A stretch of DNA of 20,896 nucleotides from an uncultured bacterium (GCA_905215055.1 CAJMOH010000047.1:1-20896); one strand, 5' to 3'. Positions 7,437-14,331 are shown, counted from the stretch's first letter. The notes: generated by a model from the letters alone, not told the origin. Translations and numbers: made by a program.

Positions 7437-8039
7437 ATGGCCCAGGTGCAGATCATTCAACCTTATCAGCCTCAATGGGAGGAACTGGAAAAGGTGGCGG
7501 CTTACTGCCGGGTGTCCACCGACTCCAAGGACCAGCTGAACTCCTACCGCACCCAGATCGGGTACTACACTAATTTCATCGCCCAGCATCCCGGATGGGA
7601 ACTGGCGGACATCTACGCCGATGAGGGCATCACTGGCACGTCCTTGGAAAAGCGGGACGAATTCAAGCGAATGCTTGCGGACTGCCGGGCCGGGAAAATT
7701 AAGCGAATCCTGGTAAAGTCGGTTTCCCGGTTCGCTCGGAATACATTGGAACTAATTGAGACCACGCGGGAGCTGAAAAGCTTGGGCGTGGTCGTTGTTT
7801 TTGAGGAACAGGGCATCGACACCGCCCAGATGCTGGGTGAGATGCAGCTTACTCTGCTCGCCATGGCTGCCCAGGAGGAAAGCTCCTCCATCTCCAAGAA
7901 TATGCGGTGGAGTATCCAAAAGAGGATGGAAAATGGTTCCTTTATTACGAACTACGCTCCTTATGGATATAAGCTGGAAAATTGTTCAGGCCGCTGCCAG
8001 CATGAAGGAGATTCTCAGCCCTACCCAGTATGTGCTGTA
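7437..8039 (+). pseudogene. Large serine recombinase, truncated after the catalytic domain
   Basis: ATG at 7437 follows AGGAGG (7423-7428). The first about 180 residues are a normal resolvase/invertase N-terminal domain: 'AAYCRVSTDSKDQ' with the nucleophile Ser, 'GITGTSLEKRDEFKRML', 'ILVKSVSRFARN' and 'LLAMAAQEESSSISKNMRWSIQKR'. The protein keeps the family's start of the DNA-binding region, 'YAPYGYKLEN', and then changes at about 7980. In the original frame it continues as unrelated, Arg/Ser-rich sequence to a stop at 8222. In the +1 frame there is a short plausible tail, 'VQAAASMKEILSPTQYVL', ending at 8037-8039. The recombinase and coiled-coil domains (about 300 residues or more in intact members) are missing. 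An internal deletion with loss of frame is the simplest reading. It is unlikely to be an active integrase. Confidence 0.75.
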
Positions 8040-8074
8040 AGGGCAGGAAGAGGAAGCAATCAATTTCCAAAAAG

Positions 8075-8108
8075 AAAAAGAGGCAGGAGATTCTCCTGTC
8101 TCTTTTTT
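8075..8108 (+). terminator. Intrinsic terminator after the recombinase remnant
   Basis: A long stem pairs AAAAAGAGGCAGGAG (8075-8089) with CTCCTGTCTCTTTTT (8093-8107), with one G-T wobble and a 3-nt loop, ending in a T-tract. The A-rich left arm makes it potentially bidirectional. Confidence 0.8.
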
Positions 8109-8264
8109 CTGACACGCCACAGGGACACGACTGGGGAACATACCCGATCAGCAAACAGCGGTTCGACAAAATCTGACAAAAGCAAAGGGAAAAATGTGCT
8201 AAACTATTTGGGAAATCAGTAGGGCTCTCCGAAAAGGGCTGCCGTACGCTCGGAGGGGGATCGA

Positions 8265-8528
8265 ATGACGGAAACGCAGATACGAGACGCCTTTGCGCGG
8301 TGGAGCGGGAACGGCACAGGGGAGGAGCTTTTTCAGCCCGGCGTACCCATAGGAAATTTTGATGTGGCGGAGAACGCCGAGGTGGTGGTCAATCGGCTGT
8401 ATTACGCCGTTCCGCGGTTTGCAAAGGGACACCTGCGGTGCTTTTTCTATTACGAGGAGAATATCTTCCGCAAGGATAAAACAGGAAGCCTGTCGCTGGT
8501 TTGCTCCCAATATGGAGTGGACAATTAG
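8265..8528 (+). CDS. Orphan hypothetical protein, 87 aa
   Basis: ATG at 8265 follows GGAGGGGG by 5 nt, and a strong terminator lies 17 bp after the stop, so this looks like a one-gene transcription unit. The 87-residue product starts 'MTETQIRDAFARW' and has aromatic, charged stretches such as 'FFYYEENIFRK', but no signal peptide, transmembrane helix or metal-binding pattern. I do not recognise the family. A possible promoter lies upstream: CTGACA at 8173-8178 and an extended TGCTAAACT at 8197-8205. Their 21-nt spacing is too long for a confident call. It lies just outside the recombinase remnant's terminator and could be host DNA or element cargo. Confidence 0.6.
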   Translation: MTETQIRDAFARWSGNGTGEELFQPGVPIGNFDVAENAEVVVNRLYYAVPRFAKGHLRCFFYYEENIFRKDKTGSLSLVCSQYGVDN

Positions 8529-8545
8529 AGGGGGAAAAAGAAAAG

Positions 8546-8580
8546 GGGACTGTCGCTCTGGGCAACAGTCCCTCTTTTTT
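8546..8580. terminator. Bidirectional terminator between convergent genes
   Basis: GGGACTGT (8546-8553) pairs perfectly with ACAGTCCC (8565-8572). CTTTTTT follows on the plus strand, and an A-rich run upstream gives T-tracts on the minus strand. It serves the orphan gene at 8265 and the convergent AI-2E transporter gene, whose stop codon overlaps the T-tract. Confidence 0.85.
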
Positions 8581-9829
8581 ATGGTTCCCTCTCCTGAGAG
8601 GAAGGCTCCTCCCTTTCCGGAGGCCGCTCTTCCTCCGGCGGCAGCTGGGGATTTTTGGGGTCGATTTCCTTGGCCCGCAGCCGCTTTCTTACCGACGTGC
8701 GGAACAGGCGGTAAATCACCGCGGTGGCCGGGGTGCCGAAGAGAATGCCGGGAATGCCCAGCACGCCGCCCCAAAAGACCACGGCGAACAGCGTCCACAG
8801 AGGAGGCAGGCCAATGGAGGAGCCCACCACTCTGGGGTAAATCATGTTGCCCTCCACTTGCTGGAGAATCAGCAGGAACACCAGGAAGATCAGGGCGTCA
8901 ATGGGATGCACCAGCAGCAGGATAATCACCCCGACAGCGGCGCCGATATAGGCTCCCAGAATGGGGATCAGGGCGCCCAGAGCCACCACGGAGGAGATCA
9001 GCAGAGCGTAATCCAGCTGGAGAATGCTCATGCCCACATAGCACAGAGATCCCAGAATGACGCACTCGGTCAGCTGGCCCCGAATGAAATTGAAAAACAC
9101 CTTGTTGGTCAGGGTGGCCACCTGGGTTATCTTTCTGGCGGGAGCCTTGGGCAGAAAGGCCAGCAGGGTGGACTTTACCCCCCGCAGCAACTTTTCCTTG
9201 CCCATCAGCATATATACCGAGAAGATAAAGCCCATCACGGCGGCAAACACCCCGGAGGCCACATTGATGGTGACGCCCACCAGTGAGGAGAGAAAGTCCC
9301 GGGCGATTTCCGTCACGCTGGAGAGCAGAGTGCTCCAGTTAAAGCCGGCAAGAAAATCCTGAATGAAGGTCAGGTCGTTTTCCCTGGCGAACCTGTTCAG
9401 CCAGTTCATGGCGTTGCTGTAATAGACCGGCACCGTTTCCTGGGCGGTTTGGGCCAGCACGCTCATGGACTCGATCAGCCCGGGGATGATGAAGGCGGCG
9501 ATAAACACCACCACCAGCGCCACCACCAGATAGGCCAGGCCCACCGCCAGCGGACGGCGCACCCGCGTCCACAGCTTGGACTTGGATTTTTGAAAGGGAC
9601 GAAAGGCGATGTCCTCGAAAAAGTGGACAAACACATTGAGAATATAGGCCACCACAATGCCGTAAAGCACCGGGGCCACCGTGGCCGCCACTGTGGTGAC
9701 GGCGCCCCACACCTGGTCAAATTTCATCAGCAGCAGCACCAGAAGAGCGCCGAAGCTTAAAAGAAGGATGCCATTTCGCAGCACCTGCTTTTCATCCCGC
9801 AGGCGGATGCCAATATCTTTTAAACGCAT
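8579..9829 (-). CDS. AI-2E family transporter (PF01594-type permease)
   Basis: A 416-residue membrane protein, last gene of a minus-strand operon, starting 13 nt after the dehydrogenase stop with GGGAGGG upstream. Hydrophobic segments recur through the protein: an early pair around 'NGILLLSFGALLVLLLM' and 'VAATVAPVLYGIVVAYILNVFV', one at 'VALVVVFIAAFIIPGLI', then the C-terminal cluster. The hallmark C-terminal text, 'LGALIPILGAYIGAAVGVIILLL' and 'QVEGNMIYPRVVGSSIGLPPLWTLFAVVFWGG', is typical of the AI-2E/PerM family. Family members export small molecules or exchange ions such as Na+/H+; autoinducer-2 export is known only for some, so no substrate is claimed. The C-terminal tail is rich in Pro, Glu and Arg and cytosolic. 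Confidence 0.92.
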   Translation of the reverse strand: MRLKDIGIRLRDEKQVLRNGILLLSFGALLVLLLMKFDQVWGAVTTVAATVAPVLYGIVVAYILNVFVHFFEDIAFRPFQKSKSKLWTRVRRPLAVGLAYLVVALVVVFIAAFIIPGLIESMSVLAQTAQETVPVYYSNAMNWLNRFARENDLTFIQDFLAGFNWSTLLSSVTEIARDFLSSLVGVTINVASGVFAAVMGFIFSVYMLMGKEKLLRGVKSTLLAFLPKAPARKITQVATLTNKVFFNFIRGQLTECVILGSLCYVGMSILQLDYALLISSVVALGALIPILGAYIGAAVGVIILLLVHPIDALIFLVFLLILQQVEGNMIYPRVVGSSIGLPPLWTLFAVVFWGGVLGIPGILFGTPATAVIYRLFRTSVRKRLRAKEIDPKNPQLPPEEERPPEREEPSSQEREP

Positions 9830-9842
9830 AACAGACCCTCCC

Positions 9843-11015
9843 TCAGCTGTTGTAGAACTGGTTGACCAACTCGATGGCGCAGGCGGTGAGCAGGCCCTTT
9901 CCCGCCAGCAGCCGGAGAATGGTAAACCGGTCTCGCAGCTCCATGGCGTGGAGCAGGCTTTCCAGGCACAGCTCCCGGCGGATGCCCAGGTCCTTGGGAC
10001 TGGCGCACCCTCCCGCCTGCTTTAGCAGGGAGAGAAGCCGCTGTTTGTCCGGCAGAGGGAACCCCGGGGGCAGCTGGTCCGCCGCCAGCTGGTACAGGCT
10101 GGCGGACAGTACTGCCGCCGCCCCCACCGCGTTGCCGTGGAGGGGATGCTCCTCTCCCCGGGCCAAGGCGTCCATCTCCCAGTAGTGGGCCATGTGATGC
10201 TCCGCGCCGGAGGCCGGGCGGGAATTTCCCACCATGCCCATTGCCACCCCGGAAAGGATCAGTGCCTGGGTGACAGCCTCCACCGCCTGGGGGTCTCGCC
10301 GGGCAAGGCCCTGGGCGTTTTGCGCGCACCGCTCCACGGCCCGCTCCATCAGGGCGGCGGCCTCTTGGCAGTAATATTCCCCCAGCAGCACCCGGGAAAG
10401 CTGCCAGTCCCGCAGGGCGGTGAATTTTCCAAGGATGTCCCCAAAAACCGCGGTAAGCATGGGCATGGGAGCCTCCTTCAAAATGTCCGTGTCCGCCACA
10501 ATGGCGGCGGGATACACGGCGGGCAGGGTGGTTTTTACCCCGTCCAGAATCAGAGGGGCCACCGTGGAGGCATAGCCGTCCATAGAGGGCGCTGTGGCCG
10601 CGATGACATAGGGAACGCCGGTGCGGGCGCTCAGGTACTTTGTCAGGTCGTTCAGGGTGCCGGAGCCTACGGCCAGCAGCAGGTTGTCCCCGTCCCTCAT
10701 GGCGGCTAAAGCGGAGCCAAGGGCATACTCATTGGGGACCAGGGGCGTCTGTGTCTGGAACAGCCGCGTGTGATAGGGCAGGCCCGCCCCTTGCAGCAGG
10801 GCCTCTACCTGCCGGCCGGCGGCCTGGTGGGTAAAGCTGTCCGCCAGCAGAAACACCTGTCTGGCTCCCAATTTCTGAAGAACAGCAGGCAGCTTTTGGA
10901 TGCAGCCGGACCCCACGGAGATGGACTGGATGCCCACCTGGTGGACCCGCCCGCAGGAACAGGGATAGGACAGCCCCGCCAGCTCCTCCAGCGGGCGCTC
11001 CCAAAGGCTTTTCAT
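9843..11015 (-). CDS. sn-glycerol-1-phosphate dehydrogenase-like protein (AraM/EgsA family)
   Basis: A 390-residue iron-type alcohol dehydrogenase fold. The N-terminal cofactor half shows 'AVGSGTLNDLTKYLSARTGVPYVIAATAPSMDGYAS' (GSGT at 117-120). Likely metal ligands are D193 in FGDILGK, H273 in GAEHH and H293 in HGNAVG, the order found in G1P dehydrogenases. This family reduces dihydroxyacetone phosphate to sn-glycerol-1-phosphate with NAD(P)H, a step best known from archaeal lipids but also found in some Firmicutes. ATG follows AGGAGGAGGAG. A perfect 7-bp inverted repeat (CCTGACC/GGTCAGG, 11030-11044) spans the upstream stop and this gene's leader, and could modulate coupling. The gene lies between a zinc-ribbon membrane protein and an AI-2E transporter. 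A related polyol dehydrogenase is possible. Confidence 0.82.
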   Translation of the reverse strand: MKSLWERPLEELAGLSYPCSCGRVHQVGIQSISVGSGCIQKLPAVLQKLGARQVFLLADSFTHQAAGRQVEALLQGAGLPYHTRLFQTQTPLVPNEYALGSALAAMRDGDNLLLAVGSGTLNDLTKYLSARTGVPYVIAATAPSMDGYASTVAPLILDGVKTTLPAVYPAAIVADTDILKEAPMPMLTAVFGDILGKFTALRDWQLSRVLLGEYYCQEAAALMERAVERCAQNAQGLARRDPQAVEAVTQALILSGVAMGMVGNSRPASGAEHHMAHYWEMDALARGEEHPLHGNAVGAAAVLSASLYQLAADQLPPGFPLPDKQRLLSLLKQAGGCASPKDLGIRRELCLESLLHAMELRDRFTILRLLAGKGLLTACAIELVNQFYNS

Positions 11016-11039
11016 AACAATCTCCTCCTCCTGACCAGG

Positions 11040-11441
11040 TCAGGTTTTTGTCTGAAACACGTTGCGGCACTTTTGGCAGGTCACTTGGATTTTTCCTTTG
11101 CCCCGAGGCGCCCGCAGGCGCTGCTTACACTGGGGACACCGAAAATATTTGTAGGTGTTCCGCTCCCGGAAGCGGGTGCGCTGAAAGCGAAACCACTCCT
11201 CTACCGGGGTCCAGAACCGGAGAAAGGCATAGTATTCCCGCTGCCGGGCGGCGTGGTTACGGGAAAACATCCGAAACAGCACATAGAGAAAGATCGCGTC
11301 GGCGATGAGGGAGATGGGCCAGAAAAAGGCGCCGATCAGGGAGATCACCAGGGCGGCGGCCAGCAGGAACAGGCTGAATTTGTCCCCGCCGTAGCGGCCG
11401 TACATAAATTGCTGGAACTTTTGAAACAGCAACCAGAACAC
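11040..11441 (-). CDS. Zinc-ribbon membrane protein
   Basis: First gene of the minus-strand operon. The frame is open from 11579, but the promoter at 11491-11519 lies inside that stretch, so translation must begin later. GTG at 11439-11441 gives 133 residues and keeps the 'FQKFQQFMYGRYGGD' head I associate with this Clostridia family. TTG at 11430-11432 has a better-spaced AAAGGA, and ATG at 11403-11405 is also possible. Two adjoining hydrophobic segments (residues about 23-58, broken by 'FWP') suggest a membrane hairpin. A basic, aromatic linker follows, then a C-terminal zinc ribbon with CPQC (102-105) and CQKC (122-125). Function is unknown; both ends probably face the cytoplasm. Confidence 0.72.
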   Translation of the reverse strand: MFWLLFQKFQQFMYGRYGGDKFSLFLLAAALVISLIGAFFWPISLIADAIFLYVLFRMFSRNHAARQREYYAFLRFWTPVEEWFRFQRTRFRERNTYKYFRCPQCKQRLRAPRGKGKIQVTCQKCRNVFQTKT

Positions 11442-11450
11442 ATCCTTTCC

Positions 11451-11482
11451 AAAAAAGCCGCCAAGGCTGCTGTCAGGCGGCT
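11451..11482 (-). promoter_or_regulatory. Terminator-like hairpin in the 5' leader of the zinc-ribbon operon
   Basis: Read on the minus strand, AGCCGCC pairs with GGCGGCT across a 13-nt loop and is followed by TTTTTT. It starts only a few nucleotides after the predicted transcription start (about 11484) and ends about 10 nt before the first candidate start codon. It may be an early terminator/attenuator or a 5' protective stem. Confidence 0.55.
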
Positions 11483-11490
11483 GTAACTTC

Positions 11491-11519
11491 AGTATACCGT
11501 TTGCCGCGGCATTTTTCAA
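11491..11519 (-). promoter_or_regulatory. Sigma-70 promoter of the zinc-ribbon/G1PDH/AI-2E operon
   Basis: On the minus strand, TTGAAA (11514-11519) and TATACT (11491-11496) are separated by exactly 17 nt. The spacer holds a perfect 10-bp palindrome, TGCCGCGGCA (11502-11511), a candidate operator. Confidence 0.75.
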
Positions 11520-11594
11520 CGGTCTCGGGAAAGCCTTCACGATAAATTTACATTTGAAACAATTTGTCCCCAGCCACAAAATTTTTCAGGGACA

Positions 11595-11623
11595 TTGGAA
11601 AAGTGTGTGCGGGATGCTATACT
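11595..11623 (+). promoter_or_regulatory. Sigma-70 promoter of the aldo/keto reductase gene
   Basis: TTGGAA (11595-11600) and TATACT (11618-11623) are 17 nt apart, with TGC directly before the -10 box (extended -10). It is divergent from the promoter at 11491-11519; the two -35 boxes are 75 bp apart. Confidence 0.75.
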
Positions 11624-11688
11624 AGAAACTGAAGAACACCGCTGGCGCGGCAGCGGCTGTGCTATCAGAAAAAAGGGAGGATATACCT

Positions 11689-12831
11689 ATGCGCTATCGA
11701 GAGCTGGGAAAAACCGGCCTGCGGGTCAGCGAGATCGGCCTGGGGGCGGAGTGGCTGGAACGCCACAACGAGGAAGAGGTGCAGGCGGTGATTGACCGCT
11801 GTGAGGGCTGCGGCATCAACATTTTGGACTGCTGGATGTCCAATCCCCAGGTGCGCTCCAGCATTGGCAAGGCCTTGAAGGGCCGCCGGGAGAAATGGAT
11901 CATCCAGGGACACTTTGGCTCTACCTGGCAGGAGGGCCAGTATGTTCGCTCCCGGGACTTGGCCAAGGTGGAGGAGGCCTTTCGGGATCTGCTGACCCGG
12001 CTGCAAACAGACTATATCGACCTGGGCATGATCCACTTTGTGGACAGCGAAGCCGAATTCCGCCAGGTGATGGAGGGAGAGTTTCTGGCCTATGTCAAGG
12101 AGCAAAAGGAGCGGGGGGTTATCCGGCACATTGGCATGAGCACCCACAACCCCCAGGTGGCAAAGCTTGCCGCCCTCAGCGGGGAAATTGAGATGCTTCT
12201 CTTCAGCGTGAACCCGGCCTTTGACCTGCTGCCTCCCAGCGAGGACCTGAACGACTATTTCGCCGAGTCCTATCAAGAGGGCTTGGGCGGCATTGACCCC
12301 CAGCGGGAAGAGCTGTACAAGCTGTGCGAGCAGCGAGGTGTGGGCATCACCGTGATGAAGGGCTATGCCGGAGGCCGGCTGTTTGACGCCAAGACCTCTC
12401 CCTTTGGGGTGGCTCTCACGCCGGTACAGTGCATCCATTACGCCTTGACCCGTCCGGCGGTGGCCAGCATCCTGGTGGGATACGACACGCCGGAGCATGT
12501 GGACGCTGCTGTGGCCTATGAAACCGCCGCGGAAGAGGAGCGGGATTACGCCAGCGTTTTGGCGAAGGCTCCCCATCACGCCTATGGGGGACAGTGTACC
12601 TATTGCGGACACTGTGCTCCCTGCCCGGCCGGCATTGACATTGCTATGGTGAACAAGCTCTACGACCTGGCCTCCATGCAGGAGGAGGTTCCCGCCACGG
12701 TGCGGGCCCACTATCAGGCTCTCTCCGCCACGGCGGCGGACTGCATCGCCTGCGGCGGCTGCGAGACCCGCTGTCCCTTTGGCGTGCCGGTGGTGGAGCG
12801 GATGGAAAAGGCCAAAAAGCTGTTTGGCTGA
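11689..12831 (+). CDS. Aldo/keto reductase-like protein with C-terminal 2x[4Fe-4S] ferredoxin domain and altered active site
   Basis: A 380-residue protein starting at ATG 11689 behind GGGAGGA; an in-frame ATG at 11659 lacks a good site. Residues 1-290 are an AKR barrel: 'MRYRELGKTGLRVSEIGLG', 'LLTRLQTDYIDLGMIHFVD', 'GVIRHIGMSTHNP'. The C-terminus carries two cluster motifs, CxxCxxCxxCP (C303, 306, 309, 312) and CxxCxxCxxxCP (C352, 355, 358, 362), typical of ferredoxin-linked members in anaerobes. The usual AKR tetrad is incomplete. D47 and H116 are present, but 'LDCWMSNP' has no Tyr after the Asp, and 'IIQGHFG' has Gln/His where the Lys is expected. The protein may use the Fe-S clusters for a different redox reaction. 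It has its own promoter and no clear terminator downstream. Confidence 0.88.
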   Translation: MRYRELGKTGLRVSEIGLGAEWLERHNEEEVQAVIDRCEGCGINILDCWMSNPQVRSSIGKALKGRREKWIIQGHFGSTWQEGQYVRSRDLAKVEEAFRDLLTRLQTDYIDLGMIHFVDSEAEFRQVMEGEFLAYVKEQKERGVIRHIGMSTHNPQVAKLAALSGEIEMLLFSVNPAFDLLPPSEDLNDYFAESYQEGLGGIDPQREELYKLCEQRGVGITVMKGYAGGRLFDAKTSPFGVALTPVQCIHYALTRPAVASILVGYDTPEHVDAAVAYETAAEEERDYASVLAKAPHHAYGGQCTYCGHCAPCPAGIDIAMVNKLYDLASMQEEVPATVRAHYQALSATAADCIACGGCETRCPFGVPVVERMEKAKKLFG

Positions 12832-12894
12832 CAGGCACCGTATAGCTGGGAGAGCTTCCGCGCATACTAGCGGAGGAAAAGAAACCACAAAAAA

Positions 12895-12909
12895 TGAGAA
12901 CAATTCTCA
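12895..12909. promoter_or_regulatory. Fur/PerR-like 7-1-7 operator upstream of rubrerythrin
   Basis: TGAGAACAATTCTCA is a 6-bp inverted repeat that fits the Fur-family 7-1-7 layout TGATAAT-N-ATTATCA at 11 of the 14 defined positions. It ends 9 bp before the -35 box of the rubrerythrin promoter. PerR control of rubrerythrin is established in other clostridia; the assignment here is inference. Confidence 0.55.
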
Positions 12910-12918
12910 AAAATGCCC

Positions 12919-12947
12919 TTGACTTTTGATATTACAAAGGGTATACT
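12919..12947 (+). promoter_or_regulatory. Sigma-70 promoter of rubrerythrin
   Basis: TTGACT (12919-12924) and TATACT (12942-12947) are separated by exactly 17 nt, 52 bp before the rubrerythrin start codon. Confidence 0.85.
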
Positions 12948-12998
12948 GAACACAGAACCATCCACAAACTGGAAAACGCTTTGAAGGAGGAACCCGCT

Positions 12999-13538
12999 AT
13001 GCCAGAATTGAAAGGCTCTAAAACCGAAGCCAATTTGCTGACCGCTTTTGCCGGAGAATCCCAGGCCCGGAACAAGTACACCTATTACGCTTCCAAGGCC
13101 AAGAAGGACGGCTATGTGCAGATTGCCGCCATCTTTGAGGAGACCGCCAACAACGAGAAGGAACACGCGAAGATGTGGTTCAAGCTGCTTCATGGCGGCA
13201 TTGGCGATACGGTGGACAACCTGAAGGACGCCGCCGCCGGTGAGAACTACGAGTGGACCGACATGTACGCCGGCTTTGCCAAAACCGCCCGGGAAGAGGG
13301 CTTTGACCACATTGCCGATCTGTTCGAGGGCGTGGCCAAGATTGAGAAGGAGCACGAGGAGCGCTATCTCAAGCTGGTGAAGAACCTGGAGGACGGCTTG
13401 GTGTTCTCCCGGGACGGCGACGTGATTTGGCAGTGCGCCAACTGCGGCCACATTGTCATCGGCAAGAAGGCCCCCGAGGTGTGTCCCGTGTGCGCCCATC
13501 CCCAGGCCTATTTCCAGATCAAGGCCGAAAACTATTGA
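12999..13538 (+). CDS. rbr: Rubrerythrin
   Basis: A 179-residue cytoplasmic non-heme diiron protein that reduces hydrogen peroxide in anaerobes. ATG at 12999 follows AAGGAGG by 8 nt; the frame extends upstream to a TTG at 12981, but that includes the ribosome-binding site. The ferritin-like four-helix domain shows E20 in FAGESQARNKY, ExxH at E53/H56 in NEKEH, and a second ExxH at E116/H119 in KIEKEH. The C-terminal rubredoxin domain has CANC (146-149) and CPVC (162-165). Length is close to the short rubrerythrins of clostridia. It is monocistronic, with a strong promoter, a Fur/PerR-like operator upstream and a terminator just downstream, so peroxide induction is likely. Confidence 0.96.
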   Translation: MPELKGSKTEANLLTAFAGESQARNKYTYYASKAKKDGYVQIAAIFEETANNEKEHAKMWFKLLHGGIGDTVDNLKDAAAGENYEWTDMYAGFAKTAREEGFDHIADLFEGVAKIEKEHEERYLKLVKNLEDGLVFSRDGDVIWQCANCGHIVIGKKAPEVCPVCAHPQAYFQIKAENY

Positions 13539-13554
13539 TTGAGAAACAGCGAAG

Positions 13555-13582
13555 ATCCTCCCAGGATTCCTGGGGGGATTTT
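13555..13582 (+). terminator. Intrinsic terminator of rubrerythrin
   Basis: ATCCTCCCAGG (13555-13565) pairs with CCTGGGGGGAT (13569-13579) with one T-G wobble and a 3-nt loop, followed by TTTTC. It starts 17 bp after the stop, and the next gene's promoter begins 6 bp beyond it. Confidence 0.8.
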
Positions 13583-13587
13583 CTGTC

Positions 13588-13616
13588 TTGACAAGCCCCT
13601 GGGAATGGGGTACACT
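13588..13616 (+). promoter_or_regulatory. Sigma-70 promoter of the lipoprotein gene
   Basis: A perfect TTGACA (13588-13593), a 17-nt spacer and TACACT (13611-13616), 42 bp before the start codon. Confidence 0.8.
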
Positions 13617-13658
13617 GAGGACAGAAAAATATTTGTAAAAAAGAGGGAGTTTGGGAAC

Positions 13659-14324
13659 ATGAAACGGTTTGCGGCGTTGCTTTTGGCGGGACTGCTCTGC
13701 GCAGGGTTGGCGGGGTGCGGCGGCCAGCTCGGCGATGTTTCGGAAGAGCTGGCGGGGCTTTCCTCCCAGTTGGAAGCCATCAACCAGAGGCTGGACAAGC
13801 TGGAGGAGTCCGCCGGGAACCAAGAGGGGCTTTCCTCCCATGTGGATTCCCTGACAAAGCGGCTGGAAGCCTTGGAAAATGCCGCCCAGCAGCCCACTCC
13901 CGCCTCGGAAGCCGAACCTACCCCCGCCCCGGAGGAGCCTTCCCAGGCCGTGGCCAGCATCGGCCAGGTTGTGTTTGAGGAAGGCGGCGTGAAGGTCACT
14001 TACACCGGAATGTACGATGATGGCATTGGCGGTGAGGTTTTCACTTTTTCCATTGAAAACAGCAGCGGGCAGGTGCGTGGGATAGCCTCTACGTTCTGTT
14101 TGGTCAATGGCATCCTGGAGGCGGATGGGTTTGAGGAAAACGTGTTCGCCGGGGAGACCTACGATGTGGAGATTACCCTTCGTGGAAGGGATTCCAGGAT
14201 GCGGGATGCGGGAATCCAGACCCTGGAAACCTTGGAGTTCCATCTCGTCGTTTCCGATGAGGAAGCCACCGTGCTGCAAAACGAGGCAATCACCATCCCC
14301 ATCCAGTATTCCTTGAAATTCTAA
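13659..14324 (+). CDS. Coiled-coil lipoprotein with C-terminal beta-sandwich-like domain
   Basis: A 221-residue predicted lipoprotein. ATG at 13659 lies after the promoter and a GAGGGAG site; upstream in-frame codons overlap the promoter. The signal peptide 'MKRFAALLLAGLLCAGLAGC' has a lipobox L-A-G-C, with lipidation expected at C20. Residues about 28-70 form heptad-like Leu repeats ('LSSQLEAINQRLDKLEES', 'LSSHVDSLTKRLEALENA'), a coiled coil that could trimerise or span peptidoglycan. A Pro/Thr/Glu-rich linker ('PTPASEAEPTPAPEEP') leads to a C-terminal domain of about 110 residues. Its alternating hydrophobic strands and 'FTFSIENSSGQ' motif resemble the Ig-like DUF4352/DUF5067 type, though I cannot confirm which. 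It is monocistronic. Function is unknown; an envelope sensor or scaffold is plausible. Confidence 0.83.
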   Translation: MKRFAALLLAGLLCAGLAGCGGQLGDVSEELAGLSSQLEAINQRLDKLEESAGNQEGLSSHVDSLTKRLEALENAAQQPTPASEAEPTPAPEEPSQAVASIGQVVFEEGGVKVTYTGMYDDGIGGEVFTFSIENSSGQVRGIASTFCLVNGILEADGFEENVFAGETYDVEITLRGRDSRMRDAGIQTLETLEFHLVVSDEEATVLQNEAITIPIQYSLKF

Positions 14325-14331
14325 AGTTTTT

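Noticed and set aside
11442..11579. N-terminal extension of the zinc-ribbon protein up to an ATG at 11579
   Set aside because: The promoter and predicted transcription start lie inside this stretch, so it is upstream of the mRNA.
13545..13640. Upstream start of the lipoprotein frame at 13539
   Set aside because: It overlaps the rubrerythrin terminator and the lipoprotein promoter; ATG 13659 begins a textbook lipoprotein signal peptide.
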